Below, in pieces: positions 9,247 to 19,331 of a stretch of DNA of 64,000 nt; positions within the stretch are counted from its first letter, which is position 1; each line of letters begins with the position of its first letter. The translations under genes and the position numbers were made by a program. The DNA comes from Nitrospira sp. (GTDB taxonomy: Bacteria > Nitrospirota > Nitrospiria > Nitrospirales > Nitrospiraceae), in assembly GCA_036984305.1 (NCBI GenBank), contig BQWY01000001.1, positions 620,001-684,000 of the forward strand, read 5' to 3'. The notes under the pieces were generated by a model that was not told the DNA's origin, made no database searches, and worked only from the letters and a program-made list of their open reading frames with translations.

Positions 9247-12200
9247 GGTCGATCGAGCACGCCAACCGAATGCGACGGGGGTATCCGTTCGATGCCGCGA
9301 TCCGGCGGAAGCCGAGGCGTTCGTAAAAACGGATCCACTCGGTCTGTTGTGCATGATCCTGGGCCGCCGAGGCATCGTCTGGTCCGAGATCGGTCAGTAA
9401 CGTGACATGATGATGGAATCCGTTCTCGACCGCCCGTCGGACGTCTCCCATCGCGTGATTGAATAGACGATAACCGATCCCGACATTGCGGTAGCCCGGT
9501 CTCACCCAACCATGAACGTGCCACTCGGCTTCGGTGGCACTCGAGAGTGCGACCACTCCGAGCAGCTCTCCGTCTACGAAGGGCAAGGAGGCGATCGGTC
9601 TGGTTTTTGATTTGAGCCAAGCGAGCCAGACGGCCGGTTCAGTGCGGCCTGGCGAAACGCCGAGTGATACCGGTTGCCGCAACCCAGCCTCGAACAGCTC
9701 GGGCAGCGTCGGATCCATCGTCCATTCGCGATCGAGTAGTCCCCTCAAGCTCGCCACCGCCGTCTGGTCCAACGGCCGTCGTCCGTACGCCAACTCGGCG
9801 CTGGTGGGCAGATGAAGGTGTCGCTCCGCGAATTCGACAAAGCTTCGGCTGAAGCTACCGCACAGAATGGGCCACCATTGTCGGAAGCTGGGTGCGGAGG
9901 CCCACCGACGGAAGAGATTCATCCACCCTCGGTTGAGCGGATGGGCGGCGTGCTCGCCGAGCCGCACACCTAGAAATATGTGTTCCATCAATTGAATCTG
10001 TGATGAACAGAGGTGCAAGCTCGATCGGACGTCCAGACGATCGACCGACTTCGGATCCACGCCAAAGACGGACAAAATTTCCGGATACGTCTCCACGTCA
10101 TATCGGGCGAGCCCCGGATCGGTTCGCAACTGTTCCTCCAGGGCGAGCAGGGGCTGCATGTCGTTCAACAATGAGTCCTGAACTCCCACGGGAGTTGGAA
10201 TCCAATGTTTTTCGAGTCGGTCGATCACGGACGAGAGGACGTCATGTTCCGCAGTGGGTGGTTCGTACTGCCGGCCTTCCTGGAACACCTCGCGGGCGAT
10301 GTGCTCGCCGAGGCCGCGATAGGACTCGAATTGCGACTCATCGAAGAACTGGTCGGAGGTCGGCTCGTGAGGAAAGAGTGCGTGATGAGCGGCATAGTCT
10401 TGCACGTCCGGTGGTTCGTCCCCCGTGAGAGAGGGTTTGAGATAGATCAGCGTGCCGGTCGGTGCTCCCTCGTCGATCTGGTCGTACCGAATGGTGCCGA
10501 TGGCATGGTGCCACCGCGACTGTCTGTCGAGACCCTGCCGTTTCACCATGTCCAGGTCGATTTCGATATCGACGCCCTGATCAATGCGGATTTTACGAAT
10601 GGCATTGCCGAGATCTTCAAATGCCACGTCCGGGTCGCAGCCGGCGTCGACCACGACGATGTGGTGACAGCGTCGAAGCACCATTTCGTACAGGCCGAGG
10701 TTTTCGAAATGTCCGCCGTCCGACAAATAGACATAGGGTTGCGTCGCGTCCGTCAGCCCGAACAGCTCTTTGACCAACGGGCCCACGGAAAAGTTCGGAC
10801 AGGCTCGGCGGTAGGACGGCCGAAGATTGAGCCACTTGCCCAGCTTGCCCAAGGGTGGCTCGCCTCCAGCCTGGCCGGGATTCCCCATCCACCAGCCGAG
10901 GCGGACGTTGAATAACGCGAGGAGAAACGTCACGGCCGCGGAAGAGTGGTACCCCATGTTGGGGCTTGCCGCGGCTCCCGAGGTGGCGATCGCAGTTCCA
11001 AGACTGATCGATCGGTTGACGGCGGCATTGAACCCGTACTCGTGGGAGCGGCGATATCCGACGGTTTGCCAGCTTCCGCAGTGAAGCGGCGAGACTGTCA
11101 ACGATTGGGCCTTGCGCTGTTGCCAGGCGAGTTTGTCCGCTCTGACAAGGTTGAGCGCAATATTGACGATATGAAACGGTCGTTGGATCGGCTTTGTTCT
11201 ATCGTAGCGCTTTGACTCGAAATCGTAATTGGCCAGTTCCGCCATGTAGACGTTGTCGAGAGGATCGAAGCCGGTCATCTGATGGGGGTGGCGGACGTCG
11301 CCCGGCGAGACGCCGCGTGACGCACCGAGATACGCGCGAATCAAACGATTACGGTAAAAGCCATGCAAAGAGAATTTGTTGACGTTGATGCACCAGCCCA
11401 TGCTGGCTCCGATGCCGATCAAGGTGAACCAGAGCAGGAAAAGGTGCCCCGGTTGAGCGTTGTGTAGGGCCAACGAGTGGAGCCACGGCTTCTGCGGATC
11501 CGGTTCCGGCATCAGACGTCCGGTTTCGACCCATGCAATCCCTTCGTCCCCCGCCAGCATCCAGCTCCAGCCCGTCACCAAGGCACTGGTGAGGAAGGCA
11601 AAGGCGGCGATGAGCAACCCCACAAACATCGGCGTCGCGAGTCGCACGGCGTATTCCATGAGCCAGGACAATCGATCCCGCTTGTCCGTTTCCGTGACCA
11701 TCGTCTTGGCGCTGAACCCTCCTGCGAGTGAAAGGATGCCGGCAATGCCGCCGATGGAGGCCGACGTCCACAGGCCGAGCTTGACGAGCAGGCCAGGTCC
11801 AAAAATGATCAGGGCGCTCAGGGTTCCGATGACCGTGCTCGCGCTCAACACCCAGGCGCCAGTGCGCGCCCAGAACTCATGCTCTTGGTCGCCCGTATAG
11901 CGAGCCGTGAGGCCGATGAAGACCGTCGTGATGAGCAGAAATAAACTCAGAAATCCTGGTACGCCGAACGCCGTGTACCACTCCGCGAAATCGCGAACGA
12001 CGAGGTGGCACGAATCCGCGGGGGATGCGCTCGGAGAACAGAGCGCAGAGGGAGTCGCCGAGAGAACGGCCCAGACGGTATAGCCGCCGAGCGCGCCCGA
12101 GAGGACGATAAAAACCGATTCCTTGAGCATATTCGCGGCCAACGAAGGGATACGGGTTCGAACGAGCGGTTGTTCGAAGGCCTTGAGGAGCACGACCAGC

Positions 12201-13264
12201 ATGGCCAGCGCCCATCCGAGAAAGTGCACGCCGGCACCCACGATTGCAAACGAACTGCTGGCGCTCCATTGGCTAAACGTGATCTCGGCCAAGGATCCGG
12301 GAATGTTTCGGTGCCACGCCCAGGCCGTGGTCAGACAGTAGGCCGTGATCGCGAGTGGAAGAAGGCAGATGACGACGAACCATCCTTGGCTCTCCAAGTT
12401 CCGTCGGTTTTCCACCGGCGGATCCGCTCCCGGAACAGGATGCGGGGGTGAAACCACTTTCGAAAAGCGTGGCCGGAACAGGTGCAGATACATGACGGCG
12501 GGAATACTGAACAGCAACCCGCCCCACAGCATGTCATGGGCAAGGAACGACCCTTCAAAATGCGTGAGCAGCGCGATATGCAGCCGCGGGAGCATGAAGG
12601 AAGCGATGATGAGGGGGATGAGCACCGACCAGGTGAGCAGCAAGTTGCGCAACGCCGTGCTGATCATCGTCCAGGAGTCGGCCGAGAAAAGCCCCAGCTT
12701 GGGAGTGAGGTAGTTGCTGTATTCCCGCAGCCATTCGACCGGCGGGGGCTCGACGCCGGTATGGGCGGCGGTCGGTGTGCCGCTGCGGGACAGGACCGAC
12801 TGCGGATCGACCGGCTGAGCGGAGTCGCTGGTTCGCGCTCGATGTATCCATGCGGTCAGCCAACCTCCGATGTATCCTCCGCCGGACACCGTGGACAAAT
12901 ACTGGAATTTGTCGAGCAAGTGGAGTTTGGACAGGGCTTGAATGACACCTAGGTTGAAGGTCGCGCTTCGAATCCCGCCGCCTGAGAAGCAGAGGGCCGC
13001 CGGTTTAGAGGGCAAGCGGTGAATGGCGGCATACACCGCTCGACGGGCAAGCAATTCAGCCTCTTCCGCGTCGGGATGCGTCAATGTGCCGGGTTCTGGT
13101 TGATCCGGTTTGAGCTGCGCGAGTTGCTCCGATACCCGAGCTGAAAATGGGCGTCCCGGCGTGGAAAACAGTTGTTCGCCCTCCTCAATGAGGACGCGGG
13201 AGAGGGTCAGTGGAGGGTCTTGATGGGAGCTACCGGACATCTTGGTTTGAATAGCTGAGCCCAC
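9182..13264 (-). CDS. Patatin-like phospholipase / membrane / GNAT fusion protein
   Basis: A 1360-residue protein with three parts. The first is a patatin lipase domain: oxyanion loop FSGGGIRSATFNLG at 93-106, nucleophile elbow STVSGGGYIGG with Ser127, and the catalytic Asp in YLSDGGHFENLG near 845. Inserted between these is a polytopic membrane region (about residues 195-620) with many hydrophobic helices. The last 130 residues (about 1225-1345) look like a GNAT acetyltransferase: GYRNVGIGYRLFNHAM (acetyl-CoA motif A) and FYERLGFRR (motif B). The likely role is acyl hydrolysis of membrane lipids, with a possible acyl transfer or regulatory step. A GTG start at 13264 is preceded by GGTGGA; ATG 13240 is possible but lacks a ribosome site. 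Convergent with the ATPase gene. Confidence 0.85.
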   Translation of the reverse strand: MGSAIQTKMSGSSHQDPPLTLSRVLIEEGEQLFSTPGRPFSARVSEQLAQLKPDQPEPGTLTHPDAEEAELLARRAVYAAIHRLPSKPAALCFSGGGIRSATFNLGVIQALSKLHLLDKFQYLSTVSGGGYIGGWLTAWIHRARTSDSAQPVDPQSVLSRSGTPTAAHTGVEPPPVEWLREYSNYLTPKLGLFSADSWTMISTALRNLLLTWSVLIPLIIASFMLPRLHIALLTHFEGSFLAHDMLWGGLLFSIPAVMYLHLFRPRFSKVVSPPHPVPGADPPVENRRNLESQGWFVVICLLPLAITAYCLTTAWAWHRNIPGSLAEITFSQWSASSSFAIVGAGVHFLGWALAMLVVLLKAFEQPLVRTRIPSLAANMLKESVFIVLSGALGGYTVWAVLSATPSALCSPSASPADSCHLVVRDFAEWYTAFGVPGFLSLFLLITTVFIGLTARYTGDQEHEFWARTGAWVLSASTVIGTLSALIIFGPGLLVKLGLWTSASIGGIAGILSLAGGFSAKTMVTETDKRDRLSWLMEYAVRLATPMFVGLLIAAFAFLTSALVTGWSWMLAGDEGIAWVETGRLMPEPDPQKPWLHSLALHNAQPGHLFLLWFTLIGIGASMGWCINVNKFSLHGFYRNRLIRAYLGASRGVSPGDVRHPHQMTGFDPLDNVYMAELANYDFESKRYDRTKPIQRPFHIVNIALNLVRADKLAWQQRKAQSLTVSPLHCGSWQTVGYRRSHEYGFNAAVNRSISLGTAIATSGAAASPNMGYHSSAAVTFLLALFNVRLGWWMGNPGQAGGEPPLGKLGKWLNLRPSYRRACPNFSVGPLVKELFGLTDATQPYVYLSDGGHFENLGLYEMVLRRCHHIVVVDAGCDPDVAFEDLGNAIRKIRIDQGVDIEIDLDMVKRQGLDRQSRWHHAIGTIRYDQIDEGAPTGTLIYLKPSLTGDEPPDVQDYAAHHALFPHEPTSDQFFDESQFESYRGLGEHIAREVFQEGRQYEPPTAEHDVLSSVIDRLEKHWIPTPVGVQDSLLNDMQPLLALEEQLRTDPGLARYDVETYPEILSVFGVDPKSVDRLDVRSSLHLCSSQIQLMEHIFLGVRLGEHAAHPLNRGWMNLFRRWASAPSFRQWWPILCGSFSRSFVEFAERHLHLPTSAELAYGRRPLDQTAVASLRGLLDREWTMDPTLPELFEAGLRQPVSLGVSPGRTEPAVWLAWLKSKTRPIASLPFVDGELLGVVALSSATEAEWHVHGWVRPGYRNVGIGYRLFNHAMGDVRRAVENGFHHHVTLLTDLGPDDASAAQDHAQQTEWIRFYERLGFRRIAASNGYPRRIRLACSIDPSPMQASASHRPPVDTAAKPT

Positions 13265-13480
13265 TCTTCCACCGGGATGCCGACCAGGCCCAGATGGTCA
13301 CGCTGTGCCAGCAAGCAACCAGTGTGCCCCATTTCCTGCTGGTACAGTACCGCTGGGTTTTATCTCCAGGGCGCGCGGTTCGTGAGCAACGGACTCGGGT
13401 TGTCCACTTCGCCGCCGCCAACGTTATCGAAATGGATACGAGCGCGTGTCCCTCGGGATACGGTTTGTATCCTGCCATCG

Positions 13481-14827
13481 TTACCGGCGATAACTGAACG
13501 ATGCGATCACGTCGTAGCCGGCGATCCGGCTCGTGGTGTTCGGCCCCCACAAGGGATGATTGTACGTCACTTCGTTCGGAAGCACGTACGTGGTCAGCAC
13601 GTCGAGCCACATCCCGGGTGTGAACTTGTACGTCACTCCACCCACGAAGTGGTGCACGGTAATATTGGCCGTCGTGGGGTCGATGTATTGGGTGCGCGTC
13701 GGGTCGTTCCCAAAGTTGTATCCGCCATGAACCATCAACCATTCATTGACATGGTAGGCCGATCCGACCGCCACCACGTACTGGTCGCGCCAATTCAACG
13801 CAAAGGTGGTTTGGCTCGTCGGAACGAGCGGGTTGCTTCCATTCGACAGGTCGAACACGACGCTGTTGAGCGCCCCATCCCAATTGATCCACTGGAACTT
13901 GAAGGACAAGAGCCAATCGGGGTTCGGCTGGAAGGCAAGGCCCACGGCAATGTCGTCGGCCCATTTGAGTCCGGTCGCCTTGGCATCGTAGGTGGCGGTC
14001 CCGAGGCCGATCAGTCCGAGATTCTGCGTGACCCGTCCGTTGCGCAACGGAAGATTCGACGCCATGGTATAGGCAATGCCGAACGTCACGGTGTCCGTGA
14101 GTCGATACATGAGTCCGAACTTCGGAACGATGCCCAGTGCATACAGACAGTTTCCGGTCGGAGGGGCGAGTCCGTTGTGGCGATCGCACGAGCCTTCGCT
14201 TTGGAATCCGACCCCCAGGCCCGGGGCTCCGGGAGAATTGGGGAGTACCGCCAATGACACGTCGGTATATGAGAGACCGAGCGAGGCGCCCAATGAAAGC
14301 CTAGGGGTAAACTGGTACGAGATGGTCGGTGTAATCTTGTAGTGACGCAACTGGCTGCCGATACGATCAGTGGTGCCGAGAGGTGTCGCGAGATCTCGGA
14401 AATCAGAGGTCAATCCCCCGACGGTAAAGAAGCCAATGCCGAGTGTGACCTTTGTGTTCGGCAGATGGTACAGAATGCCCGAGTTGCCCAGGAAGAGCGG
14501 ATGATCCTGCCCCTCCCGGTTGTTCTGCGCATTCGTGAGTGTTTGCTCGCTTTTGAGCATTCCGAAGGACAGCCCGGCGGCCCACGAATTCCCCACAAAG
14601 CTCATGCCGGCTGGATTGGTATTGATCGTGCTGAAGTCGAGTGCAATAGCCGTATCGGCACCCGCCAGCCCAGTGGACATGCCGCCGGAGCCGATCAGAT
14701 CGAGCCCATTGACCGACCATCCGTGCTCCGGGACGATCAGAGAGAGGCTGGCCAACGCGACCAGCGCCCACGCCGTGCGCCGCAGTTGACGACGCCTCAA
14801 ACCTGAACTTGGGGGGCACGTCCTCAT
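13481..14827 (-). CDS. FadL/OmpP1-family outer-membrane transporter
   Basis: A 448-residue outer-membrane beta-barrel. After a signal peptide (LVALASLSLIVPEHGWS) the mature chain begins with the hatch region of this family: GLDLIGSGGMSTGLAGADTA, then the diagnostic NTNPAGMSF. Alternating amphipathic strands follow, ending in a C-terminal aromatic-rich strand VIASFSYRR. FadL-family proteins pass long-chain fatty acids or aromatic hydrocarbons across the outer membrane by diffusion through a wall opening. It lies 216 bases after the patatin gene on the same strand, so a link with lipid release is possible but unproven. A CGACCGGAAAC-like spacer precedes it; no strong promoter was seen. Confidence 0.88.
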   Translation of the reverse strand: MRTCPPSSGLRRRQLRRTAWALVALASLSLIVPEHGWSVNGLDLIGSGGMSTGLAGADTAIALDFSTINTNPAGMSFVGNSWAAGLSFGMLKSEQTLTNAQNNREGQDHPLFLGNSGILYHLPNTKVTLGIGFFTVGGLTSDFRDLATPLGTTDRIGSQLRHYKITPTISYQFTPRLSLGASLGLSYTDVSLAVLPNSPGAPGLGVGFQSEGSCDRHNGLAPPTGNCLYALGIVPKFGLMYRLTDTVTFGIAYTMASNLPLRNGRVTQNLGLIGLGTATYDAKATGLKWADDIAVGLAFQPNPDWLLSFKFQWINWDGALNSVVFDLSNGSNPLVPTSQTTFALNWRDQYVVAVGSAYHVNEWLMVHGGYNFGNDPTRTQYIDPTTANITVHHFVGGVTYKFTPGMWLDVLTTYVLPNEVTYNHPLWGPNTTSRIAGYDVIASFSYRR

Positions 14828-14883
14828 GGTCCTCCTTGGCTCCCGTCTTGTTGAGGTCGATCGATGGATATGAGACGCGGCGG

Positions 14884-17274
14884 CTAACCTTTGGAAGGGG
14901 CCTGTTCGCCCGCAAGCAATTCTCGGATTTTGCGACTGAGCTCTTCGGCTGTAAACGGTTTCGTGAGGAGCGGCGAGACAAGCTGGTTGCCGGTCCGGCT
15001 GGCCAAGCGCTCCTCCTGGTGGCCCGACACAAACAGGACGCGCAAGTGGGGACGACTCGTTTCGAGGCGGCGTGCGAGTTCCAGCCCGCTGATGCCGGGC
15101 ATGACCACGTCCGTGATCAGCAAGTCGATCGGCCCATGTGTGTGCGCCGCCAGGTCCAAGGCCTCTTGACCATTCTTGGCCACGAGGACCTGGTATCCCA
15201 AGTCGCTGAGCACCTGGGTAGAAAACTCACGAACGGCCGCGTTGTCCTCCACGACCAGGACGGTGCCGGTTCCGCTTGGTGCGTGAAGAATCGTGTTGGC
15301 CGGGTGGTCCGGATCTCCAATCGCCTCGGGTAAATCAATCTCAAATCGTGTGCCGGTACCCACCTGGCTGTTCACGGTGATCCGTCCACCGGCCTGGGCC
15401 ACAATTCCCTCGACGACGGCGAGTCCCAGCCCGGATCCTTTCCCGACTTCCTTCGTGGTGAAGAACGGCTCGAAGACGTGGCCCAGAATTTCTTCAGGCA
15501 TACCGGCTCCTGTATCGGAAACCGTCAGCCGAACGTATCGTCGCGCGGCTGCATCCGCGTGTTCGGCCTCGGGCGGGACCGGGGTGGTGACAACGGTCAG
15601 GCAGCCACCTTCCGGCATGGCGTCCCGGGCATTGGCCGCAAGGTTGAGAATGATCTGTTGTAACTGCGTGGGGTCGATCCTCACGTGGCCGACTTGATGG
15701 CTCAGGTCGAAGAGAATCTCGATGTCCTCCCCGAGGGTGCGCCGAAGTAGTTCCTCGCTCTCCTCCAACTCGCGATTCAAGTTCAACACACGAGGGGTGA
15801 CCGGCTGCTTCCGTCCGAAGGCCAGGAGCTGGCGCACGAGATTGGCTCCATGCAGGGCGGCACGGCGGATATCGCCCAAGCGCCGGCCTTCCGTGGAGCC
15901 GGGCGCGGTTTTGGCCAGCAACACTTCCGCGTACCCGAGGATCGGGGTGAGCAGGTTATTGAAGTCGTGTGCGACGCCTGCCGCCAAACGACCGACGGCC
16001 TCCAGTTTTTGCGCCTGCAGCAATTTATCTTCGAGATCCTTCCGTTCCGTACTGTCGCGCAAGGAGCCGGACATGTGCACCGGGTTTCCGAGTTCGTCCC
16101 AAATCGCTTGGCCTGCGGCGGCAAACCAACGGGTTTCTCCGCTTTGGGTCACCATGCGAAATTCGATATTGAACGGGGTGCGGTTCTCCAGGTGGTGGCG
16201 CAGGGTGATGACCAGTGTGTCCCAGTCCTCCGGTTGGACACGCGACGCCCACGAACCCATCACATTGGGGAACTCGTGATCGGCGAACCCCAGCAATGCT
16301 TTGAATCGAGGCGAGTAGTACACGGGGTTGTTCGGATTGAACCAATCTGCCGAGGTCCATTTCGCGTCCCACAAACCCTCCTGGGCGCCTTGCACCGCGC
16401 GATTGAACCGCTCGATGCTTTCTTGAAGCGCCTGGGCCATGCGCTGCCGTTCCTCGATCTCGGCGCGGAGCGCCAAATTCGCGTGGGCCAGCTCTTCGGT
16501 TCGAGCCCGAACCCGTGCTTCGAGATCGTCGTGGGCGTGCCGCAGAGCCGCTTCGGCCTGATGCCGCTGGGCAACTTGGTTGGTCAAGTCCGTGATCAAG
16601 ACGTGGTTGTCATAGCGCAGCTCGAGCGAGGCTGAAATCGTGCGCGACATGCGGATCGCAATGGCCGACGAGAGGAGCATGAACAAACAGCCCATGGTGG
16701 CCATGGACACCGCCACGGAGGTGCCCCGTTGAAAGAACACCATGATCATCGGGACGAGCGCGGGGAACGCGAACAGGAAGAATGCTTCCCGGCGAGGCGA
16801 CAGCGCCATGACGGCGCCGGCGGTCATTCCCGCAAGCACGAAGACCACGAACATTTGGTGGAGTGGCTCGTTTGCAGGAGCGAGCCATACACCGGCGGCG
16901 CCCCAGCCGAGGCCGGAGAGGAGCACCCCAACCATGAAACGGCGCTCCCATCTGCGACACGAGCGAAGAGGAAGCGACCGGCGTCGATACTCGTAGAACC
17001 ATCCCAGACGAACGGCATTGATCGCCAAAATGTAAGCCACCCAGAACCACAATCGTTTCCCGGAGACGACGCTTTGTTGCGCAACCCCCAGGATCATGGC
17101 ATTGAGGATGGCGAGCACTGCCGAGAAGGGGATGTGTGAATAGAGCAGATCGAGCTGCTCGGTGCGCAGCGATTCCGCCCGCGCATTCTCGCGGAGGGGT
17201 TCACTTCGGTCGGGTGTGGCCTGGCCTGCGGGATCCTCAACTTGGAGTGACGATGCGCTCACCTGGGTCTCCAT
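14884..17274 (-). CDS. Hybrid sensor histidine kinase with PAS and receiver domains
   Basis: A 796-residue membrane sensor. It begins with about six membrane helices (roughly residues 40-215), then a coiled coil, then a PAS domain (ERFNRAVQGAQEGLWDAKW to its PAC motif STERKDLEDK). Next is the HisKA helix with the phosphorylated His in AAGVAHDFNNLLTP, the ATP-binding domain (NLAANARDAMP, VSDTGAGMP, GKGSGLGLAVVEG), and a C-terminal receiver with its Asp in LLITDVVMPG. The attached receiver suggests a phosphorelay. ATG 17274 has a GGAG eight bases upstream; an in-frame GTG at 17364 would add 30 residues with no better signal. No output regulator is adjacent except the NarL-type genes 1.4 kb upstream. 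Confidence 0.9.
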   Translation of the reverse strand: METQVSASSLQVEDPAGQATPDRSEPLRENARAESLRTEQLDLLYSHIPFSAVLAILNAMILGVAQQSVVSGKRLWFWVAYILAINAVRLGWFYEYRRRSLPLRSCRRWERRFMVGVLLSGLGWGAAGVWLAPANEPLHQMFVVFVLAGMTAGAVMALSPRREAFFLFAFPALVPMIMVFFQRGTSVAVSMATMGCLFMLLSSAIAIRMSRTISASLELRYDNHVLITDLTNQVAQRHQAEAALRHAHDDLEARVRARTEELAHANLALRAEIEERQRMAQALQESIERFNRAVQGAQEGLWDAKWTSADWFNPNNPVYYSPRFKALLGFADHEFPNVMGSWASRVQPEDWDTLVITLRHHLENRTPFNIEFRMVTQSGETRWFAAAGQAIWDELGNPVHMSGSLRDSTERKDLEDKLLQAQKLEAVGRLAAGVAHDFNNLLTPILGYAEVLLAKTAPGSTEGRRLGDIRRAALHGANLVRQLLAFGRKQPVTPRVLNLNRELEESEELLRRTLGEDIEILFDLSHQVGHVRIDPTQLQQIILNLAANARDAMPEGGCLTVVTTPVPPEAEHADAAARRYVRLTVSDTGAGMPEEILGHVFEPFFTTKEVGKGSGLGLAVVEGIVAQAGGRITVNSQVGTGTRFEIDLPEAIGDPDHPANTILHAPSGTGTVLVVEDNAAVREFSTQVLSDLGYQVLVAKNGQEALDLAAHTHGPIDLLITDVVMPGISGLELARRLETSRPHLRVLFVSGHQEERLASRTGNQLVSPLLTKPFTAEELSRKIRELLAGEQAPSKG

Positions 17275-17415
17275 GGTCCCGGTCTCCGTCGTTGGGAAGA
17301 TGCCCGAGTTCCGAGCAGGAATATCGTCAGGGCTGCTCCTCGATCGATTCGGGAACCAGGCCACGATCTCTGAGGTCCGCCTGCTCGAGGTGGCGGTGGC
17401 GCAGGAATTCCGCCG

Positions 17416-17988
17416 CTAGGCGTGTTTGCGATCCCGTTGCATGAGCTTGTCGGTCCATGCGAGCAGGATCGCCGACCCCAAGAACGTCATATGGATCAGG
17501 ATCTGCCACTGGATATGCTCAGGCGGCACATTACTCACGTTCACAAACGCCTTGAGCAGGTGGATGCTCGAAATCCCGATCAACGATGCAGCCAGCTTGA
17601 CTTTGATCGTGCCAGGGTCGACGTGACTCAACCAATCCGGCCGGTCCGGGTGCCCCTCCAGATCAAGTTTGCTGACGAACGTCGCATACCCTCCAATCAC
17701 CACCATGGTCAACAAGTTCGCGACCATCGTAATGTCGATGAGGGACAACACTCCTAACATGAAGACGGTTTCGGTTAGCTCGCGGAGATTGTGGACCATC
17801 TCCCAGAGCTCGACCAAGAACTTGTACGCGTACAGTAACTCGGCGACGATCAACCCGCCGTACAGCGGGGCCTGGATCCATCGGCTCGCAAAAACGACCG
17901 ATTCGAACGCGTGCTCGATCGCAGTACCGATGGACAACCGTGTATCCGCAAGATTCTGTGGGGCAAGGTCAGGCTGATGTGGCTCCAT
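17416..17988 (-). CDS. UPF0114 family membrane protein
   Basis: A 190-residue inner-membrane protein with four hydrophobic helices. It matches the UPF0114 (YqhA/TIGR00645) family: FASRWIQAPLYGGLIVA at the first helix, ELTETVFMLGVLSLIDITMV in the middle, and VKLAASLIGISSIHLLKAF before the last helix (FLGSAILLAWTDKLM). The function of the family is unknown. It is transcribed separately from a strong promoter at 18101-18129 through a 5' leader of about 105 bases. It lies 140 bases before the hybrid kinase gene on the same strand. Confidence 0.9.
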   Translation of the reverse strand: MEPHQPDLAPQNLADTRLSIGTAIEHAFESVVFASRWIQAPLYGGLIVAELLYAYKFLVELWEMVHNLRELTETVFMLGVLSLIDITMVANLLTMVVIGGYATFVSKLDLEGHPDRPDWLSHVDPGTIKVKLAASLIGISSIHLLKAFVNVSNVPPEHIQWQILIHMTFLGSAILLAWTDKLMQRDRKHA

Positions 17989-18623
17989 GCACCACTCTCA
18001 CGGACAAAGCCGACCGCGACACGTGTCCGCACAAGGACGGGAGAAGCTTGAGGACGGGACGTATAATAACAAGGTTGAGGAAGTACCTAATAGCGAGCGC
18101 ATACTAGCCAATACTACAGGCGCTGTCAACGGCGAAATTGTTGGAATGGTCACGGGGACGGTCCTGGAGCCGCTCGGATTTGGAGGGACTGATGAGGGAT
18201 CGCCGAAGACCGGTAAGGGTGAGCGCTAGGTGCCGAATGAGAGAGGATTCCGCTCCCACCAGGAGAGAGATGACATCGGGATCCCGTGCCATGAGGATCT
18301 GAGGTCGAATGGAATGCGCTCAGGTGTCGCATCCAAAGAAACGAGGTCACGGCACCAGCCGATCCCGAATCGTTCCTCGATCCGTATGACTCCCGAGGTG
18401 GCCCGAAAGAAAAACACCCGTTGCGGAACACGACGCCTTGCAGGAGCGTCCATTGGCATGACTTGATAAAGGCAGGGCACATCGCCGGGAGGTTGCCCTC
18501 ACAGGGAGGTCAACCGGAGTCGGACGTGGCTCGACTCGTACGGTGCGCAACTGTGAGGAGCCAGGCACGTGGAAGTTGGTCGATCGCCAGCGCCTCACTG
18601 GACCTATGTCACGGAATGGCTGG
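17989..18623. other. Long noncoding spacer
   Basis: No gene is supported in 635 bases. An 80-codon plus-strand frame (17987-18229) has no family match or ribosome site. The near part holds the UPF0114 promoter. The rest (18130-18623), downstream of the NarL-type regulator, shows no clear terminator, repeat or RNA. Confidence 0.45.
18101..18129 (-). promoter_or_regulatory. Strong sigma-70-like promoter of the UPF0114 gene
   Basis: Read on the minus strand, a consensus TTGACA (18129-18124) is followed after exactly 17 bases by TAGTAT (18106-18101). The predicted start near 18094 leaves a leader of about 105 bases before ATG 17988, long enough to carry regulation or a small RNA. Confidence 0.6.
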
Positions 18624-19331
18624 CTAGCTCGTTTCGAATTCCGAATCAGGCGATCCTGACCCGGTTGGCATGGTGCGGTTGCATTGCTGCACGTAGAACG
18701 CAGCGGCTTGAGAGCGACGGGTCACGCCCAGCTTATCGAAGATGTTGGCCAGGTAGTTCTTGACCGTCTTTTCGCTCAGATTCATGGCTACGGCGATTTC
18801 CTTGTTGGTCTTTCCTTCGGCCAATTTTGGGAGAATACGCTCCTCCTGAGGGGACAAACGCGAATAGGATGTGGATGGCCGCCGTCCGGAGAGTGACTGC
18901 AACCATAACAGCGTCGTCTTGGTGATGGAGGGGTCGAGCAGCGCTTGCCCGGCGGCTACGGCCTTGATGGTCGAAACAAGCGATTCGGTCCGGATATCCT
19001 TCAAGACGTAGCCTTGCGCCCCGGAAAGGACCGCTGCCCGCACCGTGTCGTCGTCGGCATAGCTGGTGAGGAAGAGGACCTTGGTGTGAGGGCACGTCGC
19101 CAAAATTTCTCGACAGGCCTCGATGCCGCTTCCATCCGGCAGGCGGATATCGAGGAGAACGACGTCGGGCTTCAGGCGCTGCGCTTCGCGGACGGCATCG
19201 GCTGCGGTTTGAGCCTCGCCCACCATCCGAATCTCGGGCACCAGGCGCAGGACGCTTTGGATCCCGGCGATCACCAATTCGTGATCGTCCACGAACAGGA
19301 CGGAAATGGGAGCGCTTTTGACACTGGTCAT
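18624..19331 (-). CDS. NarL/FixJ-family response regulator
   Basis: A 235-residue two-domain regulator. The receiver (about 8-125) has the acidic pocket VDDHE, the phosphorylated Asp in VVLLDIRLPDGSG, the Thr/Ser in LFLTSY, and the Lys in YVLKDI. The LuxR-type DNA-binding domain (about 165-225) reads LSPQEERILPKLAEGKTNKE, then AVAMNLSEKTVKNYL. Phosphorylation should promote dimerisation and DNA binding. Its ATG overlaps the end of the sensor kinase gene by four bases (ATGA), so the two are translationally coupled and surely form a pair. Confidence 0.95.
   Translation of the reverse strand: MTSVKSAPISVLFVDDHELVIAGIQSVLRLVPEIRMVGEAQTAADAVREAQRLKPDVVLLDIRLPDGSGIEACREILATCPHTKVLFLTSYADDDTVRAAVLSGAQGYVLKDIRTESLVSTIKAVAAGQALLDPSITKTTLLWLQSLSGRRPSTSYSRLSPQEERILPKLAEGKTNKEIAVAMNLSEKTVKNYLANIFDKLGVTRRSQAAAFYVQQCNRTMPTGSGSPDSEFETS

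Noticed and set aside
17987-18229. An 80-codon plus-strand frame upstream of the UPF0114 gene
   Set aside because: No ribosome site or family; it covers the minus-strand promoter region.
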